Assembly (NCBI GenBank): GCA_003247225.1
Contig: QKAK01000219.1
Coordinates: 1-36,221, forward strand
From: Spirochaetota bacterium
GTDB lineage: Bacteria > Spirochaetota > Spirochaetia > Treponematales > UBA12059
Reading direction: 5' to 3'
DNA: 36,221 nt
Shown: positions 1 to 8,371 of the stretch, piece by piece
Layout: each line of letters starts with the position of its first letter
How positions within the stretch are numbered: position 1 is the first letter of the stretch
Made by a program: the position numbers and the translations under genes
Notes under the pieces: model-generated
What the model saw: the letters and a program-made list of their open reading frames with translations, nothing else
Databases searched by the model: none
Told to the model about the DNA's origin: nothing

Positions 1-204
1 GTCGGCCGGCCCTTCGGCGACGCGGCCCGGTTCGACGCCCGGCTTCCGCGGGCGCGCGGCGATCGCCGCCGATCCGAAGCCGGCCGCCGCGGCGAGTATC
101 GTCGGGGCTAGGATCCAAGGGTCGGCGGACTTGACCGCTGAGACCGCCGCCGCCGCCGAGGCGGCGCCTCCGGCGAGCAGCGTAAGCGCGATTAATGAAA
201 TCAT
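1..204 (-). CDS. Membrane protein, N-terminal part only (truncated by window edge)
   Basis: An open frame of 68 codons starts with ATG at 204 and runs leftward off the window without a stop. The first 25 or so residues are hydrophobic and small (MISLIALTLLAGG followed by Ala-rich sequence), a second apolar stretch follows (WILAPTILAAAAGFGSAAIAA), and then a basic, Pro-rich segment begins (RPRKPG). This looks like a two-helix membrane hairpin or a signal sequence plus one helix, with a cytoplasmic domain outside the window. A promoter-like TTGAAG-N17-TACAGT sits 7 bp before the ATG and there is no Shine-Dalgarno sequence, as for several other genes here. No family can be assigned from this fragment. 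Confidence 0.5.
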   Translation of the reverse strand, partial: MISLIALTLLAGGAASAAAAVSAVKSADPWILAPTILAAAAGFGSAAIAARPRKPGVEPGRVAEGPAD

Positions 205-211
205 GGCTACA

Positions 212-240
212 ACTGTATTAGCAACGGGATCGATCTTCAA
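212..240 (-). promoter_or_regulatory. Candidate promoter of the leftward membrane-protein gene
   Basis: On the minus strand TTGAAG (235-240) is separated by 17 bp from TACAGT (212-217). The hexamer ends 7 bp before the ATG at 204, so the transcript would begin at or very near the start codon. Both boxes are imperfect matches to the sigma-70 consensus. Confidence 0.35.
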
Positions 241-334
241 GGAACATGGCGAGCATGAAAATGGTATGTACCAGGTCGCGGCCAATAATATGACATGGAA
301 ATGGAGAAAATTGTGCAAATGGAGTGGGTTCGAC

Positions 335-358
335 GTTTGTAGACAATTGTCTACAAAC
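335..358. promoter_or_regulatory. Perfect 24-bp palindrome, probable repressor operator
   Basis: The left half GTTTGTAGACAA is followed immediately by its exact reverse complement. Inside it are two abutting copies of the pattern TTGTNNACAA, which resembles sites bound by FadR-subfamily GntR regulators. It lies in the A+T-richer intergenic stretch (205-470) between the leftward membrane-protein gene and cheA, about 125 bp from either start. No GntR gene is in this window, so the regulator and the controlled gene are unknown. Confidence 0.55.
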
Positions 359-459
359 CAAAATTATTGATTTCGGGCGTCGCTGGAACGAGACTTCGAA
401 ACGCGGCTGTCATGGCTCGATACGCGAGCGATATACGCGGCTTCCGCGGGATCACTGAA

Positions 460-465
460 TAGAAT
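460..465 (+). promoter_or_regulatory. -10-like box before cheA
   Basis: TAGAAT ends 5 bp before the ATG at 471. No convincing -35 hexamer lies 16-18 bp upstream and there is no Shine-Dalgarno sequence, so this is a weak promoter call. It matches the leaderless arrangement seen at other first genes here and favours ATG 471 over ATG 492. Confidence 0.3.
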
Positions 466-470
466 TCTGA

Positions 471-2792
471 ATGCACGGATGTAACGCAGGTATGAAGCAG
501 GTCGACGAGGAAACCAGGGAGATACTCGATTCGTTCATCGCCGAAGCGCTCGAACGCCTGGACGAGGCGGAAGACGCTCTCTCGAAGCTCGCGGACGGCG
601 GCGACGCCTCCGGCCTCGGCTCCGTTTTCAGGCTCTTCCACTCGCTCAAGGGGAGCGCGGCGTTCCTGGACCTGGATAGTATCCGAGGCCTGACCCACGA
701 GGCCGAGACGCTCATCGATTACTACGTCAAGGCCGAGCGTCCCCCGTCGCAGGAGAGCCTCGATATCGTCTACCAGACGATAGACCTGCTTCGAGCGCTC
801 GTGGGGCGGGTGCAGGCGAGCTACGGCGACGATGGGCGCGAGGACGCCGTCGCGGCTCAGGTCGCCGCGATCAGGGCGAACGTCGAGGCCTCGAGGGCGG
901 ATGGATCGGGCTCCGCGCCGGAGCCGGCCCCCGAAGCCGAGCCGGCGCCTGAAGCCGATCCGGCGCCTCCGCCCGAGCGCCTGAACGAGATAGTCCTCAA
1001 CGAGCTCGTCACGCGGGACATGACCGAGCGCTTCCTGGCCGAGAGCCTCGACCTCGTCGACCGCTTGGAATCGGGCGCGCTCGGGCTGCTGTCCGCCCCC
1101 GATCCGGCGGAGAGCGTCCACTCGATGTTCCGCGCGGTCCATACGATCAAGGGCAACGCCGGGTTCTTCGGCTACGGCCTGCTCGAGGGGCTATGCATGG
1201 AGGCGGAGGCCTTCCTGGACCGATGCCGCAAGGGCTCGACCGCGCCGAACGAGGCGTTCGTCAACGGGGCGCTGTCCCACGTCGACGCCCTGAACCGGGC
1301 CATGGCCTCGGTCTCGATCGTCGAGGGGGGCTACGGGGGCGATAGCGGCGCTGAAGGGAAGGGACCGGCCTTCCCGGCCCCCGCCGAGGCGTCGGCTGCC
1401 CCCGCCGGCGGCGCCGCGTATAAGCCCATCGGCGAGATACTCGTCGAGATGGGCGCGGCCGACCAGGAAGCGGTACGGCGGGCGCTCGACCAGCAGGAGA
1501 AGCCGCTCGGCGAGCTGCTGGTAGACAGCGGCGCGGCCACGCGCGAGGCGGTGGCCAGCGCCCTGGAGATCCAGCGCGGTATCGAGGCCAGGCCCGCCGC
1601 CCCGGCGGCCCGGGGAGAGGAGCTCCAGCGGCGCGACGTGCGCGTCGATACCGCCAAGCTCGACAAGCTGTTCGACCTCGTCGGCGAGCTGATCACGGCG
1701 GAGGCCATCGTCGTCAACAGCCCGGACCTCAAGGGGCTCCGGCTCGACCACTTCCAGAAGTCGTTCAACGCGCTCAACAAGATCTCCAGGGAGATCCAGG
1801 AGACCACGATGGTCATCCGGATGATCCCGATGGAGGGGCTCTTCAATAAGATGACGCGCCTGGTCCGCGACCTGTCGAGGAAATTCGGCAAGCCGGTCGA
1901 TTTCCGCGTATCCGGCCAGGAGACCGAGATGGACAGGAACGTCATCGAGCAGATCTCCGACCCGTTGGTGCATATCCTCCGCAATTCCATAGACCACGGG
2001 CTCGAGTCGCCGGACGGGCGCGGGGCCGCGGGCAAGCCGGCGACCGGCGTCGTATCCCTGGACGCCAGGTACGAGGGCTCGGAGATATGGGTCAGCGTCA
2101 AGGACGACGGCAAGGGCCTCGACCGCGAGGCGATACTCGCCAAGGCGGCGGAGCGCGGCCTGCTCAAGGCCGACCCGGCTACCATCGAGGACCGAGACGC
2201 CTGGAACTTCATCTTCGAGCCGGGCTTCTCCACGGCCAAGGTCCTGTCCGAGGTGTCCGGCCGCGGCGTGGGGATGGACGTGGTCCGCAAGAACCTCGAG
2301 CGCATCAGGGGGGCGGTCGACGTGCGCTCGACGCCGGGGCAGGGCACCGAATTCGTACTGCGCATACCGCTGACGATGGCCATCATCGAGGGCATCACGG
2401 TGCGCGTCGGCGATAGCTCCTACTCGATCCCGCTATCGGACATCCTGGAATTCTTCCGCGCCGCCCCCGGCCAGCTGACGCTCGCCGCCGACGGGACCGA
2501 GACGGTCAACCTTAGGGGCGACGTCCTGCCGCTCGTCAAGCTGTGGCGGGTGTTCGGCGTGTCCGGCGCCGCCGAGCGGCCGGAGGACGGCATACTGCTC
2601 GTCGTCAAGGCCGGCGGCCGCAAGGCGGCGCTGCTGATCGACGAGGTCGTCGGCAATCAGCAGATCGTGATCAAGTCCCTTTCGGAGTATCTCGGCAAGA
2701 TAGACGGCCTATCGGGCTGCTCGATACTGGGGGACGGGACGGTAAGCTTCATAATCGATACGGGCAAGCTGTTGTCCGCCGTACTGGAATAG
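471..2792 (+). CDS. cheA: Chemotaxis histidine kinase CheA with two Hpt domains
   Basis: CheA takes signals from receptors via CheW, autophosphorylates on an Hpt histidine and passes phosphate to CheY and CheB. The 773-residue product has two Hpt domains, with phospho-acceptor histidines at about H57 (FHSLKGSA) and H224 (VHTIKGNAGF). A low-complexity Ala/Pro linker separates them. A doubled IGEILVEMG...LGELLVDSG segment at about 317-373 resembles the N-terminal domain of type II secretion/pilus ATPases. Then come the dimerisation helices (about 390-450), the ATPase domain with N-box (HILRNSIDHGLE), DDGKGLD and GRGVGMDVV motifs, and a C-terminal CheW-like domain. I see no classical CheY-binding P2 domain. 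ATG 471 is chosen because of the TAGAAT box 5 bp upstream; ATG 492 is possible. It is the first gene of the chemotaxis operon. Confidence 0.95.
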   Translation: MHGCNAGMKQVDEETREILDSFIAEALERLDEAEDALSKLADGGDASGLGSVFRLFHSLKGSAAFLDLDSIRGLTHEAETLIDYYVKAERPPSQESLDIVYQTIDLLRALVGRVQASYGDDGREDAVAAQVAAIRANVEASRADGSGSAPEPAPEAEPAPEADPAPPPERLNEIVLNELVTRDMTERFLAESLDLVDRLESGALGLLSAPDPAESVHSMFRAVHTIKGNAGFFGYGLLEGLCMEAEAFLDRCRKGSTAPNEAFVNGALSHVDALNRAMASVSIVEGGYGGDSGAEGKGPAFPAPAEASAAPAGGAAYKPIGEILVEMGAADQEAVRRALDQQEKPLGELLVDSGAATREAVASALEIQRGIEARPAAPAARGEELQRRDVRVDTAKLDKLFDLVGELITAEAIVVNSPDLKGLRLDHFQKSFNALNKISREIQETTMVIRMIPMEGLFNKMTRLVRDLSRKFGKPVDFRVSGQETEMDRNVIEQISDPLVHILRNSIDHGLESPDGRGAAGKPATGVVSLDARYEGSEIWVSVKDDGKGLDREAILAKAAERGLLKADPATIEDRDAWNFIFEPGFSTAKVLSEVSGRGVGMDVVRKNLERIRGAVDVRSTPGQGTEFVLRIPLTMAIIEGITVRVGDSSYSIPLSDILEFFRAAPGQLTLAADGTETVNLRGDVLPLVKLWRVFGVSGAAERPEDGILLVVKAGGRKAALLIDEVVGNQQIVIKSLSEYLGKIDGLSGCSILGDGTVSFIIDTGKLLSAVLE

Positions 2793-2833
2793 CAGGCGCG
2801 GCGGCGCCGGAAGAGGCGCTCAAGGAGGAACGC

Positions 2834-5590
2834 ATGAAGATCCTAGGCAAATTATTGGTCGGCTTCCTGGCCGTCGCGACGCTATGCGCCGTGGTCGGGC
2901 TGTCGGGCGTCAGCAACCTGCGCGACCTGAGGGGCTCGCTCGTCACGATAACCGACGAGACCATACCGTCGCTGCACCGGCTCGAGAGCCTCGAGAAGGA
3001 GCTGCTCGTCGTCAAGGTGGCGCTTCGGAATCTCGCTAATCCGTTCGTATACGAGGACGAGGAACTCGCCGAGAGCCAGTTCGCGAACATCGAGCGGGCG
3101 CGCGAAGTCTATAGGCCGCTGCTGCAGGAACTGGATAGCAAGGCCATGGTTCCCGAGGAGGCCGCGCTCTGGGAGGGCGTGAACGACAGGCTCGCCATCA
3201 CGGTCTCCTACACCGACCGCGTCATCAAGTCCGCCCGCGCCATCCTCGGCGCCGACGATCCCGAGACCCGGGCGGCGATGCTGCGGGAGCAGTACGCCTT
3301 CGTCTTCGGCGAAGGGCGCCTGGTGCTGGACGAGTTCATCGCGAGCGTCGACGAGCTCCTCGAGTACGACCAGGACCTGTACGGGCGCCGTATGGCCGCC
3401 GATAGCGTCGCCGCGACGTCGACCGCCACGCTGGCCCTGCTGGGCCTGACCGTCGCGGCGTTCGTCGTGGCCGTCGCCCTCGGCGTCGTCCTGGGGCGAT
3501 CGATCAGCGGATCGCTTCGCAAGGTCGTACTGACGCTCGACCGCATGGCCGCCGGCGACCTGTCGCAGAAGCTGGAGATCAGGAGCCGCGACGAGTTCAT
3601 GCAGGTCCGCGAGTCCGTCGGCACCGTCCAGGAGACCGTCGAGGCCATCATCGCCGAGACCGGCAGGATAGCCGACCATATCGTGTCGGGGCGGCTGACC
3701 GAGCGCGCCGATCCGACCCGGTTCAAGGGCAAGTACAACGAGCTGGTATGCGGCGTCAACGAGACGGTCGAGGCGATGGTCGGCTTCATCGAGGCTATCC
3801 CGATGCCGGTGATGGCGATAGACAAGGATTTCCGCGTCATCTTCATGAACAAGGCGGGCGCGGCCCTGGGCGGCGCCACCGGCGAGCAGCTCGTCTCGGC
3901 GCGCAGGCAGTGCAGCGAGCTGTTCCGCACCGGCGACTGCAAGACCGAGGACTGCGCCTGCGCCAAGGCGATGCAGATCAACGGCCAGGCGCAGTCGCAG
4001 ACCGAGGCGAGGCCCGGCGCTCACCGCCTCGACATCGACTACATCGGCGTCCCCATCCATGACCGCCAGGGCGCGGTCGTCGGCGCGCTCGAGATCGTGA
4101 TCGACCAGACCGCCGTCAAGGCGGCCCAGCGCACGATGGAGAAGGTGAGCGCGTACCAGGGCGCGGAGATAGAGCGGGTCACGAGGAACCTCGGAAAGAT
4201 AGCGGCCGGAGACCTCGGCTGCGACTTCGAGCTGGCGGAGGCCGACGAGGATACCGCGCAGGTGCGCGAGCGCTTCGCGACGATACGGGACGCGCTCAGG
4301 GCGTCGGTCGACGCGATCCATTCCCTCGTCACCGACGCCGACACGCTGGCCCAGGCCGCCGTCGACGGCCGCCTCCAGACCAGGGCCGACGCCGCCAGGC
4401 ACCGCGGCGACTACCGGAAGATCATCGAGGGCGTCAACCGGACGCTGGACCTGGTCATAGCCCCGGTGAACGAGACCATAGAGATCCTGAAGCGCATGGC
4501 CGAGGGCGACCTGACCTCGGAGATGACCGGCGACTTCAACGGCGACTTCGACGTGCTCAAGTCGGCCATCAACGAGACGCTCGCGTCGATCAACGAGCTG
4601 CTCGGCCAGGTTACCCTGGCCGTCGAGCAGGTGGCCGCCGGTTCGCAGCAGGTGTCCCAGGCCAGCCAGGCGCTGTCGCAGGGAGCGACCGAGCAGGCCA
4701 GCTCCCTCGAGGAGATCACCTCGTCGATCACCGAGATAGCCGCCCAGACCAAGCGGAACACCGACAGCGCCGTCGAGATGAACGGCCTGGCGATGTCGGC
4801 CAGGGACGGCGCCGAGCGCGGCAACTCCCAGATGAGCGAGCTCGTGTCGGCGATGAGCGACATCAACAGCTCCGCCGAGGAGATCCGCAAGATAGTCAAG
4901 GCGATAGACGACATCTCCTTCCAGATCAACCTGTTGGCGCTCAACGCCAACGTCGAGGCGGCGAGGGCCGGTAAGTACGGCAAGGGCTTCGCCGTCGTGG
5001 CCGAGGAAGTGCGCAACCTGGCCGTCCGCTCGGCCGGCTCGGTCCAGGAGACCACCAAGATGGTCGACGACGCGATCGCCAATATCGCCAGGGGCAACGG
5101 GCTCGTCGACGTGACCGCCAAGCAGCTCCAGGAGATAGTCGGGGGCTCGGCGAAGGTAGCCGGCCTGTCCGAGGAGGTATCGACGGCCGGCAAGGAGCAG
5201 TCCCAGGGGCTCGACCAGATCAGCACCGGCCTGACGCAGATCGACCAGGTTACCCAGGCGAACACCGCCAGCGCCGAGGAGAGCGCCAGCGCCGCCGAGG
5301 AGCTGTCGAGCCAGGCGCAGCAGCTCAAGGCCATGCTCTCCAGGTTCAAGCTGCGGGCCAGGGAGGCCCGGCTGACCGACGAGGACGTGATGCGCATGCT
5401 GCAGTCGGAGATGGGCAGGCGCGGGCTTTCGAGCCGGTCGGGCATCACGCTCAGGCGCGACGCGGCCCCGGCCCCGGCTCCGACGCAGGCCGTAGCCAAG
5501 AAGCCGGCTATCGCCGCTAGGGCCGCGCGCGCGCCGATCAATCCCGCCGACGTTATAGCGCTGGACGACGATGACTTCGGGAAGTTCTAG
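2834..5590 (+). CDS. Methyl-accepting chemotaxis protein with HAMP repeats and Cys-cluster PAS domain
   Basis: This transmembrane receptor of about 918 residues controls CheA. The start at ATG 2834 is fixed by AAGGAGG ending 5 bp upstream; the open frame extends further 5' into cheA but without support. Order: membrane helix 1 (about 7-27), a helical periplasmic region like a four-helix bundle, membrane helix 2 (about 198-222), HAMP, further HAMP-like segments, a PAS domain (about 310-440), more HAMP-like repeats, and the cytoplasmic signalling hairpin with its conserved tip ([13 protein letters not shown]). The PAS domain carries C360, C369, C374 and C376 (C-x8-C-x4-C-x-C), which may bind a metal or cofactor or sense redox state. 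The tail is a flexible Ala/Pro linker ending in DDDFGKF, possibly a docking tether for CheR or CheB. It lies 41 bp after cheA. Confidence 0.93.
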   Translation: MKILGKLLVGFLAVATLCAVVGLSGVSNLRDLRGSLVTITDETIPSLHRLESLEKELLVVKVALRNLANPFVYEDEELAESQFANIERAREVYRPLLQELDSKAMVPEEAALWEGVNDRLAITVSYTDRVIKSARAILGADDPETRAAMLREQYAFVFGEGRLVLDEFIASVDELLEYDQDLYGRRMAADSVAATSTATLALLGLTVAAFVVAVALGVVLGRSISGSLRKVVLTLDRMAAGDLSQKLEIRSRDEFMQVRESVGTVQETVEAIIAETGRIADHIVSGRLTERADPTRFKGKYNELVCGVNETVEAMVGFIEAIPMPVMAIDKDFRVIFMNKAGAALGGATGEQLVSARRQCSELFRTGDCKTEDCACAKAMQINGQAQSQTEARPGAHRLDIDYIGVPIHDRQGAVVGALEIVIDQTAVKAAQRTMEKVSAYQGAEIERVTRNLGKIAAGDLGCDFELAEADEDTAQVRERFATIRDALRASVDAIHSLVTDADTLAQAAVDGRLQTRADAARHRGDYRKIIEGVNRTLDLVIAPVNETIEILKRMAEGDLTSEMTGDFNGDFDVLKSAINETLASINELLGQVTLAVEQVAAGSQQVSQASQALSQGATEQASSLEEITSSITEIAAQTKRNTDSAVEMNGLAMSARDGAERGNSQMSELVSAMSDINSSAEEIRKIVKAIDDISFQINLLALNANVEAARAGKYGKGFAVVAEEVRNLAVRSAGSVQETTKMVDDAIANIARGNGLVDVTAKQLQEIVGGSAKVAGLSEEVSTAGKEQSQGLDQISTGLTQIDQVTQANTASAEESASAAEELSSQAQQLKAMLSRFKLRAREARLTDEDVMRMLQSEMGRRGLSSRSGITLRRDAAPAPAPTQAVAKKPAIAARAARAPINPADVIALDDDDFGKF

Positions 5591-5603
5591 GAAGGGGGAG
5601 ACC

Positions 5604-6134
5604 GTGACGGAAGCCGTACGGCGCGACGCCCGGGACGACCTCTTCATCGACGACGCCGAGGACGAGGATACCCAGGCCAATAAGTACATGTTCTTCAGGA
5701 TAGCCGGGGAGTCGTACGGCATAGGCATCCGCCATATCCTGGAGATCATCGAGCTGCAGCGCATATCCCAGGTGCCGGACATGCCCGCCTACGTCAAGGG
5801 CGTCATCAACCTGCGGGGCAAGGTGATCCCGGTCGTCGACCTGCGCCTGCGCTTCGGCCTGCCCGAGAGGGCCTACGACGACCGGACCTGCATCGTGGTG
5901 GCCGATATATCCGGCGCTACGATAGGCTTCATCGTCGATACGGTCGAGGAGGTCATCGAGATACCCGAGGCCCAGGTGGAGGAGGCTCCCAGGTTCCGCT
6001 CCCAGTCGGGCAAGGACCGGTACATCTCGGGCATGGGCAAGGTCGGGGAGGACGTGAAGATACTGCTCGACGTCGAGGCACTCGTCCGGGACGACGACGC
6101 GCGCGCCATCGCCGAGGCCGGGCGGGAGCCGTGA
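5604..6134 (+). CDS. cheW: Chemotaxis coupling protein CheW
   Basis: CheW links receptors to CheA in the signalling array. The 176-residue product has the CheW fold after a short acidic N-terminal extension: YMFFRIAGESYGIGI, then ILEIIELQRISQVPDMPAYVKGVINLRGKVIPVVDLRLRFGL, then IGFIVDTVEEV. The start is taken as GTG 5604 because GGGGGAG lies just upstream; an in-frame ATG at 5571 would overlap the receptor gene and has no ribosome site. The stop overlaps the GTG start of cheR (GTGA), which suggests coupled translation. Confidence 0.93.
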   Translation: MTEAVRRDARDDLFIDDAEDEDTQANKYMFFRIAGESYGIGIRHILEIIELQRISQVPDMPAYVKGVINLRGKVIPVVDLRLRFGLPERAYDDRTCIVVADISGATIGFIVDTVEEVIEIPEAQVEEAPRFRSQSGKDRYISGMGKVGEDVKILLDVEALVRDDDARAIAEAGREP

Positions 6135-6976
6135 GCGACGTCCTGCTGCCGCTCCGCGACGGCGACTTCCGGTTCGTATCCGAGCTCGTCTACGCCCGGT
6201 TCGGCATACGCCTGACCGACCAGAAGCGTAGCCTGGTCGCCGGAAGGCTATCGAAGCGGGTGCGCCAGCTGGGCTTCTCATCGTTCACCGAGTACTTCGA
6301 CCTACTGCGGACCGCCGGCGGGGCGGACGAGCTGTCCGAGCTGATAGACCGCGTCACGACCAACCACTCGTTCTTCTTCAGGGAACGCGACCACTTCGAC
6401 GCGCTATCGCGCGAGATCCTGCCGTCCCTGATCGGCGGATCGGCCCGTAGCGGTTCGCCCGTCCGTATCTGGAGCGCCGGCTGCGCCGCGGGCGAGGAGC
6501 CGTACACGATAGCGATGCTGATCTCGCAGGCGATGTCCAGGACGCCGGGGGCCGGCTCCGTGGACGCGGGCGTGCTGGCCACCGACATCTCGATGGCCGC
6601 CCTGCTCGAGGCCAAGGCCGGCGTCTACGCGGAGTCCAAGCTCCGGGAGCTGCCCAGGGAGTTACGATCGCCGTACCTGAGGCCCGCCGGCCCCGACGCC
6701 TGGTCCGTATCGCCCGCGGTGCGGTCGCTGGTACTGTTCAAGCGGCTCAACCTGATGCGCGAGCCCTATCCGTTCAAGTCGCGCTTCGACGTGGTGTTCT
6801 GCCGCAACGTCATGATCTACTTCGACCCGCCGTCGCGCGCGAGGCTCGTCGAGTCGATCTATCGCGTGGTCAAGCCCGGAGGATGGTTCTTCATAGGCCA
6901 TTCCGAGAGCCTGCCTCGCGAGTCGTGCCCGTTCGCCTACGTACGGCCGGCCACGTACCGGAAGGAAGGCGCTTGA
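6131..6976 (+). CDS. cheR: Chemoreceptor glutamate methyltransferase CheR
   Basis: CheR methylates receptor glutamates using S-adenosylmethionine, giving adaptation together with CheB. The product is 281 residues, typical of the family. The N-terminal helical domain (FRFVSELVYARFGIRL) precedes the methyltransferase domain with the SAM-binding loop WSAGCAAGEEPYTIAML and the conserved FDVVFCRNVMIYFD and VKPGGWFFIGHSES segments. The GTG start overlaps the cheW stop, and the stop overlaps the parA-like ATG by one base. Confidence 0.95.
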   Translation: MSDVLLPLRDGDFRFVSELVYARFGIRLTDQKRSLVAGRLSKRVRQLGFSSFTEYFDLLRTAGGADELSELIDRVTTNHSFFFRERDHFDALSREILPSLIGGSARSGSPVRIWSAGCAAGEEPYTIAMLISQAMSRTPGAGSVDAGVLATDISMAALLEAKAGVYAESKLRELPRELRSPYLRPAGPDAWSVSPAVRSLVLFKRLNLMREPYPFKSRFDVVFCRNVMIYFDPPSRARLVESIYRVVKPGGWFFIGHSESLPRESCPFAYVRPATYRKEGA

Positions 6977-7818
6977 TGGGCCCGTCGCTCAGGAGCCTCG
7001 GATACAGGATAGTCGCGATAGCCAACCAGAAGGGAGGCGTCGGCAAGACGGTCACCGCGCTGAACCTGGCCGCCGGGCTGGCCAGGGCAGGCCAGCGCGT
7101 GCTGGTCGTGGACGGCGACCCGCAGGGCAACCTCACGCTGATCCTGGGGCGGCGGCCCGTTCCCGCCGCCGGGGACTCTGGCGACGGGAACGGCGCCCCT
7201 TCGAGGGCGCGCAGGCCGGCGCCCCGCGACCTGGCGGGCCTGTTCGGCGCGATAGCCGCCCGGGAGCGCGTGCCCGTCTCCGATTTCATCGAGAAGGGCG
7301 TGCGGCGCGGGCTCGACCTGCTGCCGTCGCGCAATCGGCGCATGAGGCTGGAGCTCGGCGACTCGGACATACTGGCCGCGGCCCCGGGCTTCGCCTCGCT
7401 CCTGTCCAGGCTCGCCGAGCGCTACGACTGGATCGTCGTCGACACGTCGCCGTCCAACGGTCCGCTGGAGCGAGCCCTGATAGCGGCCTGCCAGGCCGTC
7501 GTCATACCGCTCGAATTCCAGCTGTTCTCCGTCTCCGGCCTCGAGGCGATCCTGGCGGAGGTGCGGGAGTGCGCGGCGGCGTTCGGGCGGGAGATCCGGG
7601 CCCACGCGCTCGTCTTCGTGAAGGCGGAGAACAAGGTGGGCCGCGTCGAGGAATATCGCAGGGTGTTCTCGAGGTTCAGGACGCCCGTGTTCGAGATATG
7701 CAAGTCGGAGTACGTCCCTCGCTCGATCGAGCGCCGCAGGACCCTCTGGGAAGCCGCTCCGGCGAGCTACGCCGCGCGCGACTACGCGCGGATCATAGAC
7801 ACGTCCTTCTTGGGGTAA
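6976..7818 (+). CDS. ParA/MinD-family ATPase of the chemotaxis operon
   Basis: This is a ParA-type P-loop ATPase of about 280 residues. The deviant Walker A motif is NQKGGVGKTVTALNLA, the Walker A' region is VLVVDGDPQGNLT, and the Walker B region is DWIVVDTSPSN. The N-terminus lacks the helix-turn-helix of large plasmid ParA proteins. Known chemotaxis-linked relatives (ParC, PpfA) position or segregate chemoreceptor arrays. Its place between cheR and cheB, overlapping cheR by one base and 4 bp before the next gene, suggests such a role by inference. ATG 6976 is preceded by GAAGGAAGG; the frame extends 5' into cheR but that start is not supported. An insert of about 30 residues rich in Gly, Ala and Arg follows Walker A'. 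Confidence 0.88.
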   Translation: MGPSLRSLGYRIVAIANQKGGVGKTVTALNLAAGLARAGQRVLVVDGDPQGNLTLILGRRPVPAAGDSGDGNGAPSRARRPAPRDLAGLFGAIAARERVPVSDFIEKGVRRGLDLLPSRNRRMRLELGDSDILAAAPGFASLLSRLAERYDWIVVDTSPSNGPLERALIAACQAVVIPLEFQLFSVSGLEAILAEVRECAAAFGREIRAHALVFVKAENKVGRVEEYRRVFSRFRTPVFEICKSEYVPRSIERRRTLWEAAPASYAARDYARIIDTSFLG

Positions 7819-7822
7819 CGAG

Positions 7823-8371
7823 ATGGCAAAGAAGACGAACGAGGCGCTCGAGCGAGAGCGGATGGCCGAATCGATCGCGATGAAGCTGCCGGCCGACTCC
7901 GGCGGCTACTCGCTGTCCGCGGCCACGGCCGGTCCCCTACGGCGGGCGCTGCGCGGGGTTTGGGCGGTGGCCTTCCACGAGGTCGGCGGGGAGCCGTTCG
8001 TGGATCGCGTCGCGGCCCGAAGCCTCAAGGGCGCCGCGCTCGCCGATATAGCCTATAGGGCCCTGTACGATTTCAAGGATTCCTTCTGCGTGAAGCGCGT
8101 CGATATCGACGGCACGGCCGAGCTGCCCGGAGGCGGCGTCCCGTACGGATTCAGGCAGCGCCTGACGCTCTCCTGGGACCTCGAGGGGGCCGAGCGCCTG
8201 CGGGTCCGCCCCGAGATGGGCTACCAGTGCACCTCGCTCGACGGGGCGCCCGCGGCCGTCAAGGAACTGGAGCCGGGCTCGGACGACCAGCTGATCCTAT
8301 TCAGGCTCGACGGGGACGAACTCGTTCTCGAGGAGGGCGACGACGTCAAGCGCCTGAGGAGGCTCGCGTGA
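7823..8371 (+). CDS. Unknown 182-residue protein between parA-like gene and cheB
   Basis: I do not recognise a family. The product begins with a charged helix (MAKKTNEALERERMAESIAMKL), continues with a mixed region containing RRALRGVWAVAFHEVGG, and ends in strand-rich acidic sequence (DDQLILFRLDGDELVLEEGDD). There are no membrane helices, no signal peptide, and no CheW-like or AIF-type domain that would mark it as ParP. The ATG follows the parA-like stop by 4 bp and its TGA overlaps the cheB GTG, so it should be made together with both. A partner of the ParA-like ATPase or a chemotaxis accessory protein is a reasonable guess from context only. Confidence 0.8.
   Translation: MAKKTNEALERERMAESIAMKLPADSGGYSLSAATAGPLRRALRGVWAVAFHEVGGEPFVDRVAARSLKGAALADIAYRALYDFKDSFCVKRVDIDGTAELPGGGVPYGFRQRLTLSWDLEGAERLRVRPEMGYQCTSLDGAPAAVKELEPGSDDQLILFRLDGDELVLEEGDDVKRLRRLA

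Noticed and set aside
131-370. Rightward 79-codon frame at the left edge
   Set aside because: It runs antisense over the leftward membrane-protein start and through the palindrome, has no ribosome site, and resembles no protein.
2882-5782. 966-codon antisense frame opposite the receptor gene
   Set aside because: It is an effect of high GC at third codon positions; composition is Arg/Leu/Gly/Asp-rich without domains, and the sense strand encodes a clear receptor.
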